From the NCBI GenBank assembly GCA_964036665.1, contig OZ038530.1:7330501-7394500 (forward strand): a stretch of DNA of 64,000 nt. Direction: 5' to 3'. Shown one piece after another: positions 35,391-46,100 of this stretch; within the stretch, counting starts at the first letter, position 1; every line of letters starts with the position of its first letter. This DNA is from Gordius sp. MW1 (Eukaryota; Nematomorpha; Gordioida; Gordea; Gordiidae). Under the pieces are notes generated by a model that had not been told where the DNA came from, did not search any database, and saw nothing but the letters and a program-made list of their open reading frames with translations. The translations under genes and the position numbers were made by a program.

Positions 35391-36560
35391 TTTGACTATT
35401 ATGATTGTTCCTGTTACTACCAATGTTATTATGACTTTTTGGCCGTCCGTTGGGTGCTGACCAATGGAAAAAAATGACCATTGGCCAAAATGTGAATCCA
35501 AGTTTATTTTTTCGTTTTTTTCGGCTATTATGATTGTTCCTGATACTACCATTGCTATAATGACTTTTTGGCCGTCCGTTGGGTGCTGACCAATGAAAAA
35601 AATGACCATTGGCCAAAATGTGAATCCAAGTTTATTTTTTCGTTTTTTTTATTATTATGATTGTTCCTGTTACTACCAAGGCTATTATGACTTTTTGGCC
35701 GTCCGTTAGGTGCTGACCGATGGAAAAAAATGACCATTGGCCAAAATGTGAATCGGAATTATTTTTTTCGTTTTTTTTTGATTATTATGATTGTTCCTGT
35801 TACTACCAATGCTATTATGACTTTTTGGCCGTCCGTTCGGTGCTGACCGATGGAAAAAATGACCATTGGCCAAAATGTGATTCGAAAATTTTTTTTTCGT
35901 TTTTTTTTGACTCTTATGAATTTATATCCACTTTCACCGTGTCCTGGCTGCTGACCAATGCAAAAAAATGACCATTGGCCAAAGTGTGAATCGAAATTTT
36001 TTTTACATTATTGTTTTGACTCTTATGTATTTATATCGACTTTTAACGTGTACTGGCTGCTGACCAATAAAAAAAAAGACCATTGGCCAAAATGTGAATC
36101 GAAATTATAGGTTTCGTTTTTTTTTGATTATTATGATTGTTCCTGTTACTACCAATGCTATTATGACTTTTTGGCCGTCCGTTGGGTGCTGACCAATGGA
36201 AAAAAATGACCATTGGCCAAAGTGTGAATCGAAAATTTTTTTTCCGTTTTTTTTTGACTCTTATGAATTTATCTCCACTTTTACCGTGCCCTGGCTGCTG
36301 ACCAATGCAAAAAAATGACCATTGGCCAAAGTGTGAATCGAAATTTTTTTTTCATTATTGTTTATACTCTTATGTATTTATATCGACTTTTAACGTGTAC
36401 TGGCTGCTGACCGATGGAAAAATGACCATTGGCCAAAATGTGAATCGAAATTATTTTTTTCGTTTTTTTTGACTCTTATGAATTTATATCCACTTTTACC
36501 GTGCTCTGGCTGCTGACCAATGAAAAAAATGACCATTGGCCAAAATGTGGTTGAAAAAGT
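34980..36560 (+). repeat. Large tandem array of ~102-130 bp units
   Basis: Units end in TTGGCCAAAATGTGAATC at about 35,036, 35,164, 35,479, 35,609, 35,738, 35,866, 35,978, 36,084, 36,210, 36,325, 36,427 and 36,536. Two unit types alternate. The ~128 bp type contains TTTTTGGCCGTCCGTTGGGT. The ~102-115 bp type contains TATATCCACTTTTACCGTG. Each unit has CTGACCAATG...TGACCATTGGCCA, a near-palindrome. Open frames here are artefacts of the repeat. Confidence 0.9.
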
Positions 36561-36611
36561 TTTGATATCCTTACAATACCTGTGTCATTTTTAGGTGTAC
36601 GGTCGTAACAG

Positions 36612-36977
36612 GCAATAGCGGAGCTATTGCATGTCGCTGCTTGTTACGTCGCAAGTCCATTATTATTATTCAATTAAATTTCATTATTCTCCATTATGTA
36701 TATTTGTAACTTTTTATGTTTGTTAATAAGTTTTGTTTTATTTCCCATTAATTTCTATGTAAAAATTTTTACTTAATTGCTATGCAATTTTTTATTATAA
36801 GCCACAATAGGAATTATCCCAATTTAATAACATTTTACATTAACCAAAAGTAAGTTTTTAAATTTTATCATTTTTAGATGCGCGGTCGTAACAGGCAATA
36901 GCGGAGCTATTGCATATCGCTGCTAATTGTGCCATTTTTAGATGCGCGGTCGTAACAGGCAATAGCGGAGCTATTGC
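36612..36977. repeat. Three GCAATAGC-GGA-GCTATTGC hairpins
   Basis: Identical 19-base hairpins (8-bp stem, GGA loop) occur at 36,612-36,630, 36,895-36,913 and 36,959-36,977. Each follows CGGTCGTAACAG and precedes ATRTCGCTG. They are the most perfect of the three-base-loop hairpins in the window. Confidence 0.9.
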
Positions 36978-37514
36978 ATGTCGCTGATAGTTTCGTCGTA
37001 AGCATTTTAATTGCTATGCTGTTGGAAAATGCCAGGTCCTACTTCAACAGCCATTTAATTTTTGCAATTAAAATTTTTTCTAAAGATAAAATTAAAAATA
37101 ACAATTAAAATAAGAAAAAAATTTTCAAGCCGTGATTGAGCGTAGGTCAATCCCTGGGAGGGGCAAAGTGATTTTTTTAAAATCTTTATTTCCAATTCTC
37201 TATTATTATTATAAAGTTGATTAATTAATTTTATTATTTCTAATTTCCGCCTGTTACACTTAAAATTAACCTAATTTCCATCCATAATTCTCCTGGGGAA
37301 ATGTGACTTAACTTCTTATAACCTTAATTATAGTCGATAAATTGTGGTTTAGCAATTTCTAATTGAAATTTTGCTCCATACTTACCCCTTCTTAGTTCCC
37401 AAGCGAGCGACTGGCAGGAAATTTGCGGAGAGAAAGCAATTTAAGAATTTTCTAGTCGCGGGAGGAGAGATTGAAAACGACACATGTATCTACAACTAGA
37501 TAATCAATATTAGA

Positions 37515-37553
37515 CCCTGCGCAAGGATGACACGCAAAATCGTGAAGCGTTCC
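37515..37553 (+). pseudogene. U6 snRNA 3' fragment
   Basis: CCCTGCGCAAGGATGACACG then CAAAATCGTGAAGCGTTCC matches the universally conserved 3' region of U6 spliceosomal RNA except one base (AAA for AAU). The upstream catalytic ACAGAGA box is degenerate (bases 37,490-37,514 resemble it poorly), and no terminal T run follows. It is a truncated pseudogene copy. Confidence 0.85.
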
Positions 37554-38089
37554 CAATGGGGAGGGGTACATATCTATTGCTTAAACCTAAGAAGCATGTA
37601 TATCAGGACGATTTTCTTCTAATTATTGTAAATCTACAAGCTAAAAGCATAAGAAAAATTAATAAAAAATTATGTAAAAAAAATAATTCATTATATATTA
37701 CTTGCTATGCAATTTATCCTTAAACGACGGATTACCAATCCCTTGTTACATAGCCAGCTTCTGCCAAATTAAAGAAATACTATCTTTTTCTTCTTCAAAT
37801 TTTTATCACATGCAAAACATACGTTATAAAACGGCGAGTAAAATCGAGGTTTTGAATTTAAATGAATTTTATTTTTTTTGGACAAAAAAGTAGATTTTTA
37901 TGTTGTGTAACTAGCATGGGAGTAGCCAAGGGGGAAACCCTAGCAATTATCCTACCCCCTATAGGCATTCTCGCCCCTTCACACCTTTCTCGCCCATAAA
38001 TTGCATAGCAAATATGCGACATTTATACGTAGAATAGATGAGTCGTCCCCTCTTCCCTTCCCCCCCCCCTTCCCTTCTCCCCCTTCTCC

Positions 38090-38275
38090 GGGGGTCTGGG
38101 GGCGGAGCCCCCAGGAGATGGGGGTTTGGGGGCGTAGCCCCCAACGGGGGTTTGGGGGCAGAGCCCCCAGCAGGGGGACTGGGGGCGGAGCCCCCAGCAG
38201 GGGGTTTGGGGGCGAAGCCCCCAAGGGGGTCTGGGGGCGAAGCCCCCAGTTACGCCCGAAGGGCGTATTTACGGT
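38090..38275. repeat. GC-rich hairpin array (GGGGGC-RNAG-CCCCC)
   Basis: Six tandem units of about 25-30 bp each fold on themselves, for example CTGGGGGC-GGA-GCCCCCAG and TTGGGGGC-GAA-GCCCCCAA. The array ends with ACGCCC-GAA-GGGCGT. It contrasts strongly with the AT-rich surroundings. Open frames across it are repeat artefacts. Confidence 0.9.
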
Positions 38276-38618
38276 TAATTTTTGGGTTAACTACGGCGCC
38301 TATAATATTTCATCGTTATATGAAAAATTGCTCAAATGCTTAAAAGGCGTAAGCGTTTTTATGGACGATAAAGCGGGAAAAACAACGAGGAACATAACAA
38401 AAATCTAATAGAAACATTAAGCTTAATCAAAAATGCAGGATTAACGACAGCATTTAATAAACTACAATTGTTCAAAATTTCAGTAATTTTTTTAAGTCAT
38501 TCTTTAAAAATGGTATTCATCCTAATGAAGACAAGGTTGATGCAATTCAAAATTTCAAAGTACAAATTAATCGTACATTGAGATCATTCCTAGGCTTAAT
38601 TAATTATCTTGAAAGTTA
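38276..38618 (+). pseudogene. Gypsy-2 RT, second part
   Basis: Coding resumes with GVFTVNFWVNYGAYNISSLY, then LLKCLKGVSVFMDD (the catalytic xxDD box, here FMDD), then after frameshifts FLGLINYLES, where the TA-flanked MITE begins. FMDD for the usual Y-x-DD is a substitution of the first residue only. Confidence 0.8.
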
Positions 38619-39489
38619 GGGGAGACCGGGGCTAGTCGTAGCCTGGGGTTACTATTATCTTTGTAATTATTTTAAAAAACAATAATGATATATAATTAAA
38701 ATTTAAACAATATGTGTATTCTTTCATAAGGTATAAGTCAAAAAATTTTTGTTTAGAAAAAAATTTAGATTTTTATAGAAGAAAAACGATTTTTCGGGGC
38801 TATTTGAAGCCATGACAAAATTTTGTATTTTACACATAAAATTTTTTTGGCTTTATATTTTGGACTAATTTAAGTTTTATCTTATAAAGGGATATTTTTT
38901 ATATAAAAACCGCTAATGATTAAATTTTTGCAATATAACATGTTGAATTATTAATTGTTCATAAAAATAGGGGTCGGGGCTAGTCGGAGAGGGGCTAGTT
39001 TTAGCCATTTTTCATTGAACCTTACAAATGAAAAAATTTAAAAACAAAAATTTTGTTTATAATTCAACTTAGTGTAATCTAGAAATAGAAGTAGACTATG
39101 ATTATACTTTAAAAAACAACTAAAAGTTTTTTTTCCATTGCAGAATCTGTCTTTTAAGTATACTTAAGTCAGATTGTCATCTTGACCCTTTTTTTATATG
39201 TATTATATAAAATACAATCATATTATATTTGCATTTTCTATGTTTTTTATAATGTAACAATCTTTTTATTATTTGAGTTAGCATCATAAACTATTTAAAA
39301 TTTAAAGGATTTTTGATTTTTTTAAAACTCAATTTATGAAAAAACCATAAGCAATTTTTTCTCAATTTTTTTTCTTATAGTACAGATAGACTATAAAAAT
39401 GTATTCCAATAAAAAAATTATAAAAAACTTTATTCTTTTTTTTTAAAACGTGATTTAATTTTTATGGCCATTTAGTTCCCGGTCTCCCC
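38619..39489. mobile_element. GGGGAGACCGGGG-type MITE with TA duplication
   Basis: Ends GGGGAGACCGGGGCTAGTCG and ...TTCCCGGTCTCCCC are inverted, flanked by TA on both sides (38,617-38,618 and 39,490-39,491). Removing the MITE and one TA restores the RT frame exactly (LINYLES-YIPQLQSKSSLLYKL). The TA target suggests a Tc1/mariner-type or similar enzyme. It codes for nothing. Confidence 0.93.
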
Positions 39490-40235
39490 TATATTCCCCA
39501 ATTACAGTCCAAAAGTTCACTTTTATATAAATTAACATCTGCGAAAGTAAAATGGAATTAGACATTGACGAAAACACAGGTCTTTAACGAAATAAAAAAA
39601 TTTATTTCGACGGATAAAACAATAATCCCTTATCAAAATAATTTACCCATCATAATTTTTTGCGACGAATCAGACAAAGGTTTAGGAGCTGTAATTGCAC
39701 ATAAATTCATTAATGGTCAAAAAAGACCGATAGCTTTTGCCTCTCGTACTCTAAGTCCAGCAGAACGGAATTATTTTGTAATAGACCGCGAAGCCGCTGC
39801 TATAATATTCGCCATGCAGAAATTTCACGAATATTTTTGGGAGGAAGTTTACATTAGTCACAGACCATCGTCCTTTAGAAAGAATTTTTGGTTCTAATAG
39901 AGATTTAAGTAAAGTCACTAATAATCGATTAGTTAGATGGACAGCAAAGCTCTTACACTATAATTTTGATATTAAATATTTACCTAGACCAACAAATAAA
40001 TGTGCGGATGCTTTATCACGTTTAATTCTTATTTCGAATTATTCCGACCCGAAATCGGATCACGACGATAAATCAATTAAATTAAACTTAATTGACGACT
40101 TATCCATTAATCGTAAAACTTTGATAAATGAAACTTCGAAAGATGATGTACTAAAATAAGTTATAAAATTATTTAAAAATAATTGGCAAGGTATGTCCCC
40201 AATGAAAAAGTTAAAAAATACTGGTGAGAAAGAGG
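39490..40235 (+). pseudogene. Gypsy-2 RT end, RNase H and connector
   Basis: After YIPQLQSKSS... and one stop, the RNase H region reads IIFCDESDKGLGAVIAHKF, PIAFASRTLSPAERNYFVID and, after a frameshift, HRPLERIFGSNRDLS and KCADALSRL. The connector runs to about 40,235, just before a G run and the next hairpin element. Confidence 0.88.
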
Positions 40236-40254
40236 ATAAAAAATAAGGGGGGGG

Positions 40255-41943
40255 GGTTATTAATTGCTATGCAATTTATGGGCTCGTTTTTTGGTGTCCG
40301 TCCGTTGTCCGTTACCCTCCCTATCTATTTGCATTGGGTATATTAGGTTATCGCTTTTTTAAATTAATGCATGAGAAAGAGATGCCCCACCCCTCATCTC
40401 TATCTCCCTCGCTGTGTTATTTTTTAAATTAATGCATTAGAGGTGCCCCACCCCTCATCTCTATCTCCCTCGGTGTGTTATATATAAGATTTGTTAAATT
40501 ATCTATTATATAATAAACATAAATAAAAGTTGTTTACTTTTAATTGCTATGCAATTTAACTAGTTTTTGTTATATAATAAACATAGATAAAAGTTGTTTA
40601 CTTTTAATGCTATGCAATTTAACTAGTTATATAATAAACATAAATAAAAGTTGTTTACTTTTTAATTGCTATGCAATTTAACTAGTTTTGGGGTTAGAAT
40701 CCCGAAGTTTTTTTGACTCTTATGATTGTTCTTGTTACTATCATTGATAATAAGAATTTTTGGCCGTCCGCTGGCTGCTGACCAATGAAAAAAATGACCA
40801 TTGGCCAAAATGTGAATCGAAATTATCTTTTTCGTTTTTTTTTACTATTATGATTGTTCCTGTTTCTACCATTGCTATTATGACTTTTTGGCCGTCCGCT
40901 GGCTGCTGACCAATGTTATATAATAAACATAAAAGTTGTTTACTTTTAATTGCTATGCAATTTAACTAGTTTTTGGGTTAGAATCCCGGAGTTTTTTTGA
41001 CTCTTATGATTGTTCTTGTTACTATCATTGATAATAAGACTTTTTGGCCGTCCGTTGGCTGCTGACCAATGAAAAAAATGACCATTGGCCAAAATGTGAA
41101 TCCGAGTTTATTTTTTCGTTTTTTTTGACTATTATGATTGTTCCTGTTACTACCATTGCTATTATGACTTTTTGGCCGTCCGCTGGCTCCTGACCGATGG
41201 AAAAAATGACCATTGGCCAAAATGTGATTCGAAAACTTTTTTTTCGTTTTTTTTTGACTATTATGAATTTATATCCACTTTTACCGTGTCCTGGGTGCTG
41301 ACCAATGGAAAAAAATGACCATTGGCCAAAATGTGATTCGAAAATTTTTTTTCGTTTTTTTTACTCTTATGAATTTATATCCACTTTTACCGTGTGCTGG
41401 CTGCTGACCAATGGAAAAAAATGACCATTGGCCAAAGTGAGCATCAAAATTTTTTTTTCCGTTTTTTTGGCTATCATTGACTTATAGAGTATCTGTTGGT
41501 ACTGACCAATAGAGAAAAAGTGACCATTGGCCAAATTTTTGATTTTTTTAATTAAAAATTGTTCAAATTCAACAAAAATTTCTCCCAACAATTCTGCAAA
41601 TTCTTAACATTGTGTTGTTTTATAATATAATGTTTGTTAGACCCATAATCACTAAAGGCCATAAAAACTAATGTAATACGCAACTAGATGCAAACACTAA
41701 ATCTAACCCTAACCCTTGCCTATATTACATTTTGCCTATAATGGAAAATTTGTATAAATAATTAATTAATCATTAGGCATTTAATACCCACCTATAGGCA
41801 TTTTCGCCCCTTCCCACCTTTCTCGCCCATAAATTGCATAGCAAATATGATACATTTATACGAAGTACAGATGAGTCGTCCCCCCTTCCCTTCCCCTCTT
41901 CCCTTCCCTTCTCCCCCTTCCCACGAGGGCCGAAGGCCCGAGT
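40255..41943 (+). mobile_element. Minisatellite element with hairpin ends, copy 2
   Basis: The left end is the tip TTAATTGCTATGCAATTTAT followed by GGGCTCG, and the right end is CGAGGGCC-GAA-GGCCCGAG. The interior matches copy 1 (9,408-10,645) in reverse order: GTCC microsatellite, GAGATAGAG-type units, four more tips (about 40,541, 40,608, 40,664, 40,950), an array of TTGGCCAATGGTC units, CTAACCCTAACCC, and a C/T-rich tract. It inserted at the end of the Gypsy-2 remnant. Confidence 0.65.
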
Positions 41944-42132
41944 TATTTTATAAGTATTGGAACGCGATAACATTTATAAGCGTCGTGGTGGCTTTCAATA
42001 TTGCTATAATATTAAAATGGCATTTTGCCTATTTTCTGACTTATAAAAAGCCTTCTTTCATTGTGGAACTTTAGTGTTATCGCTTCCTAATTCTCATAGT
42101 AGCTTTAACGTGTTCTTCTTATTTTTATTTAG

Positions 42133-43001
42133 AAAAAGAGTCTGAAGCATTTGGAGGCCTTAATTTGGAACAAAGTTTTAATTTTTATAGCGTTTGTGGC
42201 GAACCAGAATACACTAATTTTGTTCCAGGGTTTCAAAAATGTATTGATTATATCTTTGCCCAAAGAGACAGGGTAAAAACCGTTAAGGTAAATTTTAAAT
42301 AATTGGTGTTTAATCATATATTAAGTTTAAGTTAATTTATTTTTGATTAATTTTAAGACTAGTACTTAAGAAATAAGTCCCAAAATATTTAAATTTAGCA
42401 AAGAAACAAATGAAATTATTTAGCTAGCACAAATGACGCTCTCTTTTAAATTATTATGCCATTTTTTAATATACAATTTCAACAAATCAACACTTATAAA
42501 AAATTGCACATACATTTGAAAATGAAAAAATAATTCAACGTGAACTCCCATTTCATTTTTCCACAAACGCTATTTATACAATAGACCTCGTGTATCATGA
42601 GTCAAAGTTTTTAAAGTTTTACCACGAGTCAAAGATTTTAAAGTTTAACCAAGTCGTTTTAGAGCCTTTTTCATCGTTCCGTGAAAAGAATAAAAACAGA
42701 ATTAGTCTAAGACAATTATTTTATTCTAGACAATTATTTAAACTTTAACAATGATAACTTTTAAAGCTAAACAAATATTTGACCAATCGTAAATCATTGT
42801 TAACTACCTTCTGACCACCAACTATCAAAATAACGATACTTTATTGCATTCATTTAGCCTTTTTTATGTTATATTTAAATTGCTTAGTGCGTTCCTTTTC
42901 CATCTCGTCAACAAATAGAATCATACATAGCTTTACTAAATGAAGAATTGGGATCTGATCATCTTGCTCTTGTTTGTGATATCGAATTGATCAACATTTA
43001 A
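42133..43001 (+). CDS. PDE12: PDE12-like 2'-phosphodiesterase, last two exons
   Basis: Exon 42,133-42,287 (after TTTATTTAG, before GTAAAT) codes FYSVCGEPEYTNFVPGFQKC then IDYIF. Exon 42,888-43,001 codes VPFPSRQQIESYIALLNEEL, GSDHLALVCDIELINI and a stop. Phases join (phase 0, ...TVK-CVPFP). The EYTN...GF..C.DYIF and SDHLALVCD blocks match the end of the endonuclease/exonuclease/phosphatase fold in PDE12, including the last catalytic His. That enzyme degrades 2'-5' oligoadenylates and trims mitochondrial mRNA tails. Angel or other CCR4-like relatives are less likely. Upstream exons are not visible; they may lie left of the transposon block. AATAAA lies 14 bases after the stop. The gene converges with SGSM. 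Confidence 0.85.
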
Positions 43002-43008
43002 TGTTTAA

Positions 43009-43020
43009 TTTATTAATAAA
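43009..43020. promoter_or_regulatory. Palindromic bidirectional poly(A) signal
   Basis: TTTATTAATAAA is a perfect 12-bp palindrome, so it reads AATAAA on both strands. It is 14 bases past the plus-strand stop (43,001) and 138 bases past the minus-strand stop (43,152). If both genes use it, their transcripts overlap at the 3' ends. Confidence 0.6.
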
Positions 43021-43151
43021 GGGCAACAAATTTCAGTGTAACGAGAAATATTTGATTACAAATAACGGTATTGAATTAATTAGTTAAATATTTACAAAAA
43101 CAAGTTTATGGCTATTAGTTAAAGAAGCCATAAATGGATCTTAACAAAAAT

Positions 43152-46100
43152 TTATTCATCCTTTTTCAACAAACATTGTAATCTTTGAATTAAATTTCGA
43201 GCTACTATCAGTATTTCCTTGGCTGGATGCTTTTCTGCCATTTCTAAATATTATTTAAAAAAGTAAAACTGCGAGTGATCGCAATTAGATGATTTTATTT
43301 ATCGTTTTATTATTTTTAGTAATTAATAAAAATGTTGTAAAAAATTTTGGCACTCCTTAAAGCATATTAAACTTCACAAAATGTTTTTTACGTAGATTAA
43401 ATCATTACCATTGAAAAATTTTATAATGTCCGTAAAGTCCATGTTATTTTCTAAAATTATTCCTCTGTAATATTCCACAAATGCAAGCGCTATAAATAAT
43501 ACGAAGTGATCAGAAACGAAGAAGCGAGCGGCCCAAATAGTTTCCCAAACAAGAAATACATCTTCGTAACACAACTCTAAATTATCAAAATTTTTAAAAA
43601 TCGTTTTACATTTAATATTATAAATTTATGAACATTTAGACAATTAAAATATTAGGAAATACATTAAATAATAACGGAAAAGCTAGTGCTCAAATCATAA
43701 CTTCTTTTATGCATATCTAAAATTTTACCTCTTTTAAAATCCAATAAAAACCATCGATAACAAAAATAAAAATGCGTATAATCTCCGTTCTGTTGCATTA
43801 AATTATACACTTCAGGATCTAAAATCTATAATTTGATTTTAATGACATTACTATTTATTTTAAAAAGTATTAAGGTAACATTGCCTAAACCTCTATGAGG
43901 GACCTCATGTTGGCAAAATTTGTATCCATGTTATTACCCATGGGAAAGTTTGAAGCCATCTTACTCATTAAGTTAGTGAAACATTCATATGCCATTACCT
44001 CTATAAAAAATATTGCTCTAAAAACAATTTAATTACCATCGTCAAACATAACAAGGAGTGGAGCTGCCAAATCACACATACCTTGAAAGTACCCATTATC
44101 GAGATGGGTCCAAACATAACTGAGTTTATTGAATATAGAAATGTTAAATATAAAGCTTCAGAGGGAATATTGGACATAATTGCGTTTAGGAATAATTAAT
44201 TTAACTTTAACCGTAAATTTTAAAATCTATTTGCCTTTATAAAAAGCTCAAATAATCTGTTTATAGTATATGAAAAATCTTTAAATGCTGAGAATTATTA
44301 GCGTTGTATTGATAAAAAATATTAAAAAAAAATATAAACCTAGCAAGTTTTAATAATTTTTTATATCAGTTCAATAATATATATTAGTTATCAGAGATAT
44401 AAGTAAGTTTTTATCAAACAAATATGTTTGCGGATCATTCATTGTCAATTTATGTCATTAATAGCAAGTAATAATATTTTTTTTTTCATTTGATGAATCT
44501 TTTCGCAATCTTAACCCGCCAGATACAACTAATTTTTGGCCGGTCAAATTTTGTTAAAAATATTTATTTAACATCCCTAGGGTCTAGTTAAGTAAAGTCA
44601 GTTTTTTTTGAAAAATAATGCACTCGAGTTGATAGGGGGGTGTAACCTAAAGGTGACAATGGGATCACCAAAAATGCAACATTTAATTAATTATTTAAAT
44701 TAATTACAATAAAATTAATTATTATTCATGATAATTAGCCATGCATTTTAGGTGCAATCCGGCATTACAAAAAGAACATTTATGGCTTCTAGCTTTCTTA
44801 CAAACTTCACAGCACCTCTGTACAACTTTTCTTTTTGATGTTTTGAGATTTCGGTTTATATCTTGTCAAAGAAAAGCCAACACTTCTATTGGGTTGAAAA
44901 CCATATTTTTTAAAATAAAACACTGCTATTAATATTTAAAGTTGCATAATAAAATATACTCATTATTTGAATTGTATATTTGAAACGCCGCGTCTATGCT
45001 AAATGCAATCAAAGGCAAATACCACCCCCCCCCCCCCATAAGAATTCTTTCTAGAATGAAAATTTTGGTCAAATCTATCCACCCCACCCATTATATTTAT
45101 TGTACATTTCATCATAAACGGGCAATCAACTTGTATTCTCGACTTCACCTTCTGCTTGAACCCATTCCGTCAATTTTTCTTATAGTTTGGGTTCCATGAC
45201 AATTCGATAACATGCTGACTATACAGTTGTCAGTCCATTGTATTGCAACTAAATTTGAAGTAACTTTTTTTGAAATAACCTCGTCTTTTTACAAAACTTT
45301 AGGATCAATTCGCGGAAATTTTATTCCATTCGTTCTAACTGTTCCTGTCGCGCCAACTTGATTTTTGAGAGTGCATTTAACAATTTTGTGCTGGTAAAGT
45401 AATTATCAAATATATATTATAAGTAGAATCTTTCTCCAGTAATTTATCAAAAGGTCTATCACGACAGCTTCCCCTAAACCAAGTGTATTTGGATGTGGTA
45501 AAATAAACAAGCACCCTGATAAACATGGATTAAATTGTACCCAGACCTTGTTTCCGCTGACCATAATTATTATATCCAAAGCGCATCAGCTTTCCTTTTA
45601 TAAATTGTTTGGTCGTATGTTGTCCATAATAGGGGACATTCAGCCATCGATATCTTTGATGCTTTTACACATTTGAAATTCTTCTTATATAATGTTTATT
45701 GAAAAAATTATATAACTTCCGCACTTTGGCAATTTGTCAGTCAAGTCTAACTTCAAACTGTCGCATAAATGTAAATATTTTGTTATCCCCTGACACCTAT
45801 TAAGGCGCATTCTGTATTAGACCATCTGATTGTAAATCTGATTGCAGTCCACAAAACATTTAAGAATTTCCGGAGTTAGATATCCTGTTAGGAGTAAGCA
45901 ATATTAAACTCCTTTTTAAGATTATGATGGCAAGCAATTAAATAGGCCATATAAACAAAAAAATGTCATAATTTTATCGGAAAAAAGTTGCTCAAAACAA
46001 TAATCTAGGGTTGGTGACGTCTTTATTATCACCTTCCTTGCGACGACATGGAAAAAATATTATTTCATCATCCTGCTAATTTAATTATCTTGGAAGGATG

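Larger units (their letters stand above)
34758..38275. mobile_element. Composite hairpin/minisatellite insertion in Gypsy-2
   Basis: This block interrupts RT between the THx and KGV(F) codons. From left it holds a hairpin tip (34,772), CCTATTCGGTGTC-type repeats, a 1.6 kb tandem array, three GCAATAGC-GGA-GCTATTGC hairpins, AT-rich sequence with a U6 snRNA-like fragment, more tips (36,775, 37,007, 37,700) and a GC-rich hairpin array ending in CGCCC-GAA-GGGCG. It codes for nothing. It may be several elements inserted into each other. Confidence 0.65.
33540..40235 (+). mobile_element. Second Ty3/Gypsy element (Gypsy-2), broken by two insertions
   Basis: In order on the plus strand: gag end with CCHC knuckle (33,927), protease (34,080), RT (34,230-34,757 and 38,276-38,618), RNase H (39,560-40,010) and a short connector. 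A 3.5 kb composite insertion (34,758-38,275) splits RT, and a TA-flanked MITE (38,619-39,489) splits it again. The element stops at the hairpin element starting at 40,255. Integrase and LTRs were not found. Confidence 0.85.

Noticed and set aside
35046..36000. Several open frames of 60-130 codons (MVIFFHW..., GRPKSHNS...)
   Set aside because: They arise from a tandem DNA repeat with no stop in some frames, occur on both strands and change with each unit. No protein family is suggested.
34980..36560. CRISPR-like regular repeats
   Set aside because: Units are 102-130 bp with no unique spacers, in a eukaryotic transposon. This is a minisatellite.
38001..38408. 101-135 codon Gly/Pro-rich frames
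   Set aside because: They cross the GC-rich hairpin array and simply translate it before entering broken Gypsy RT.
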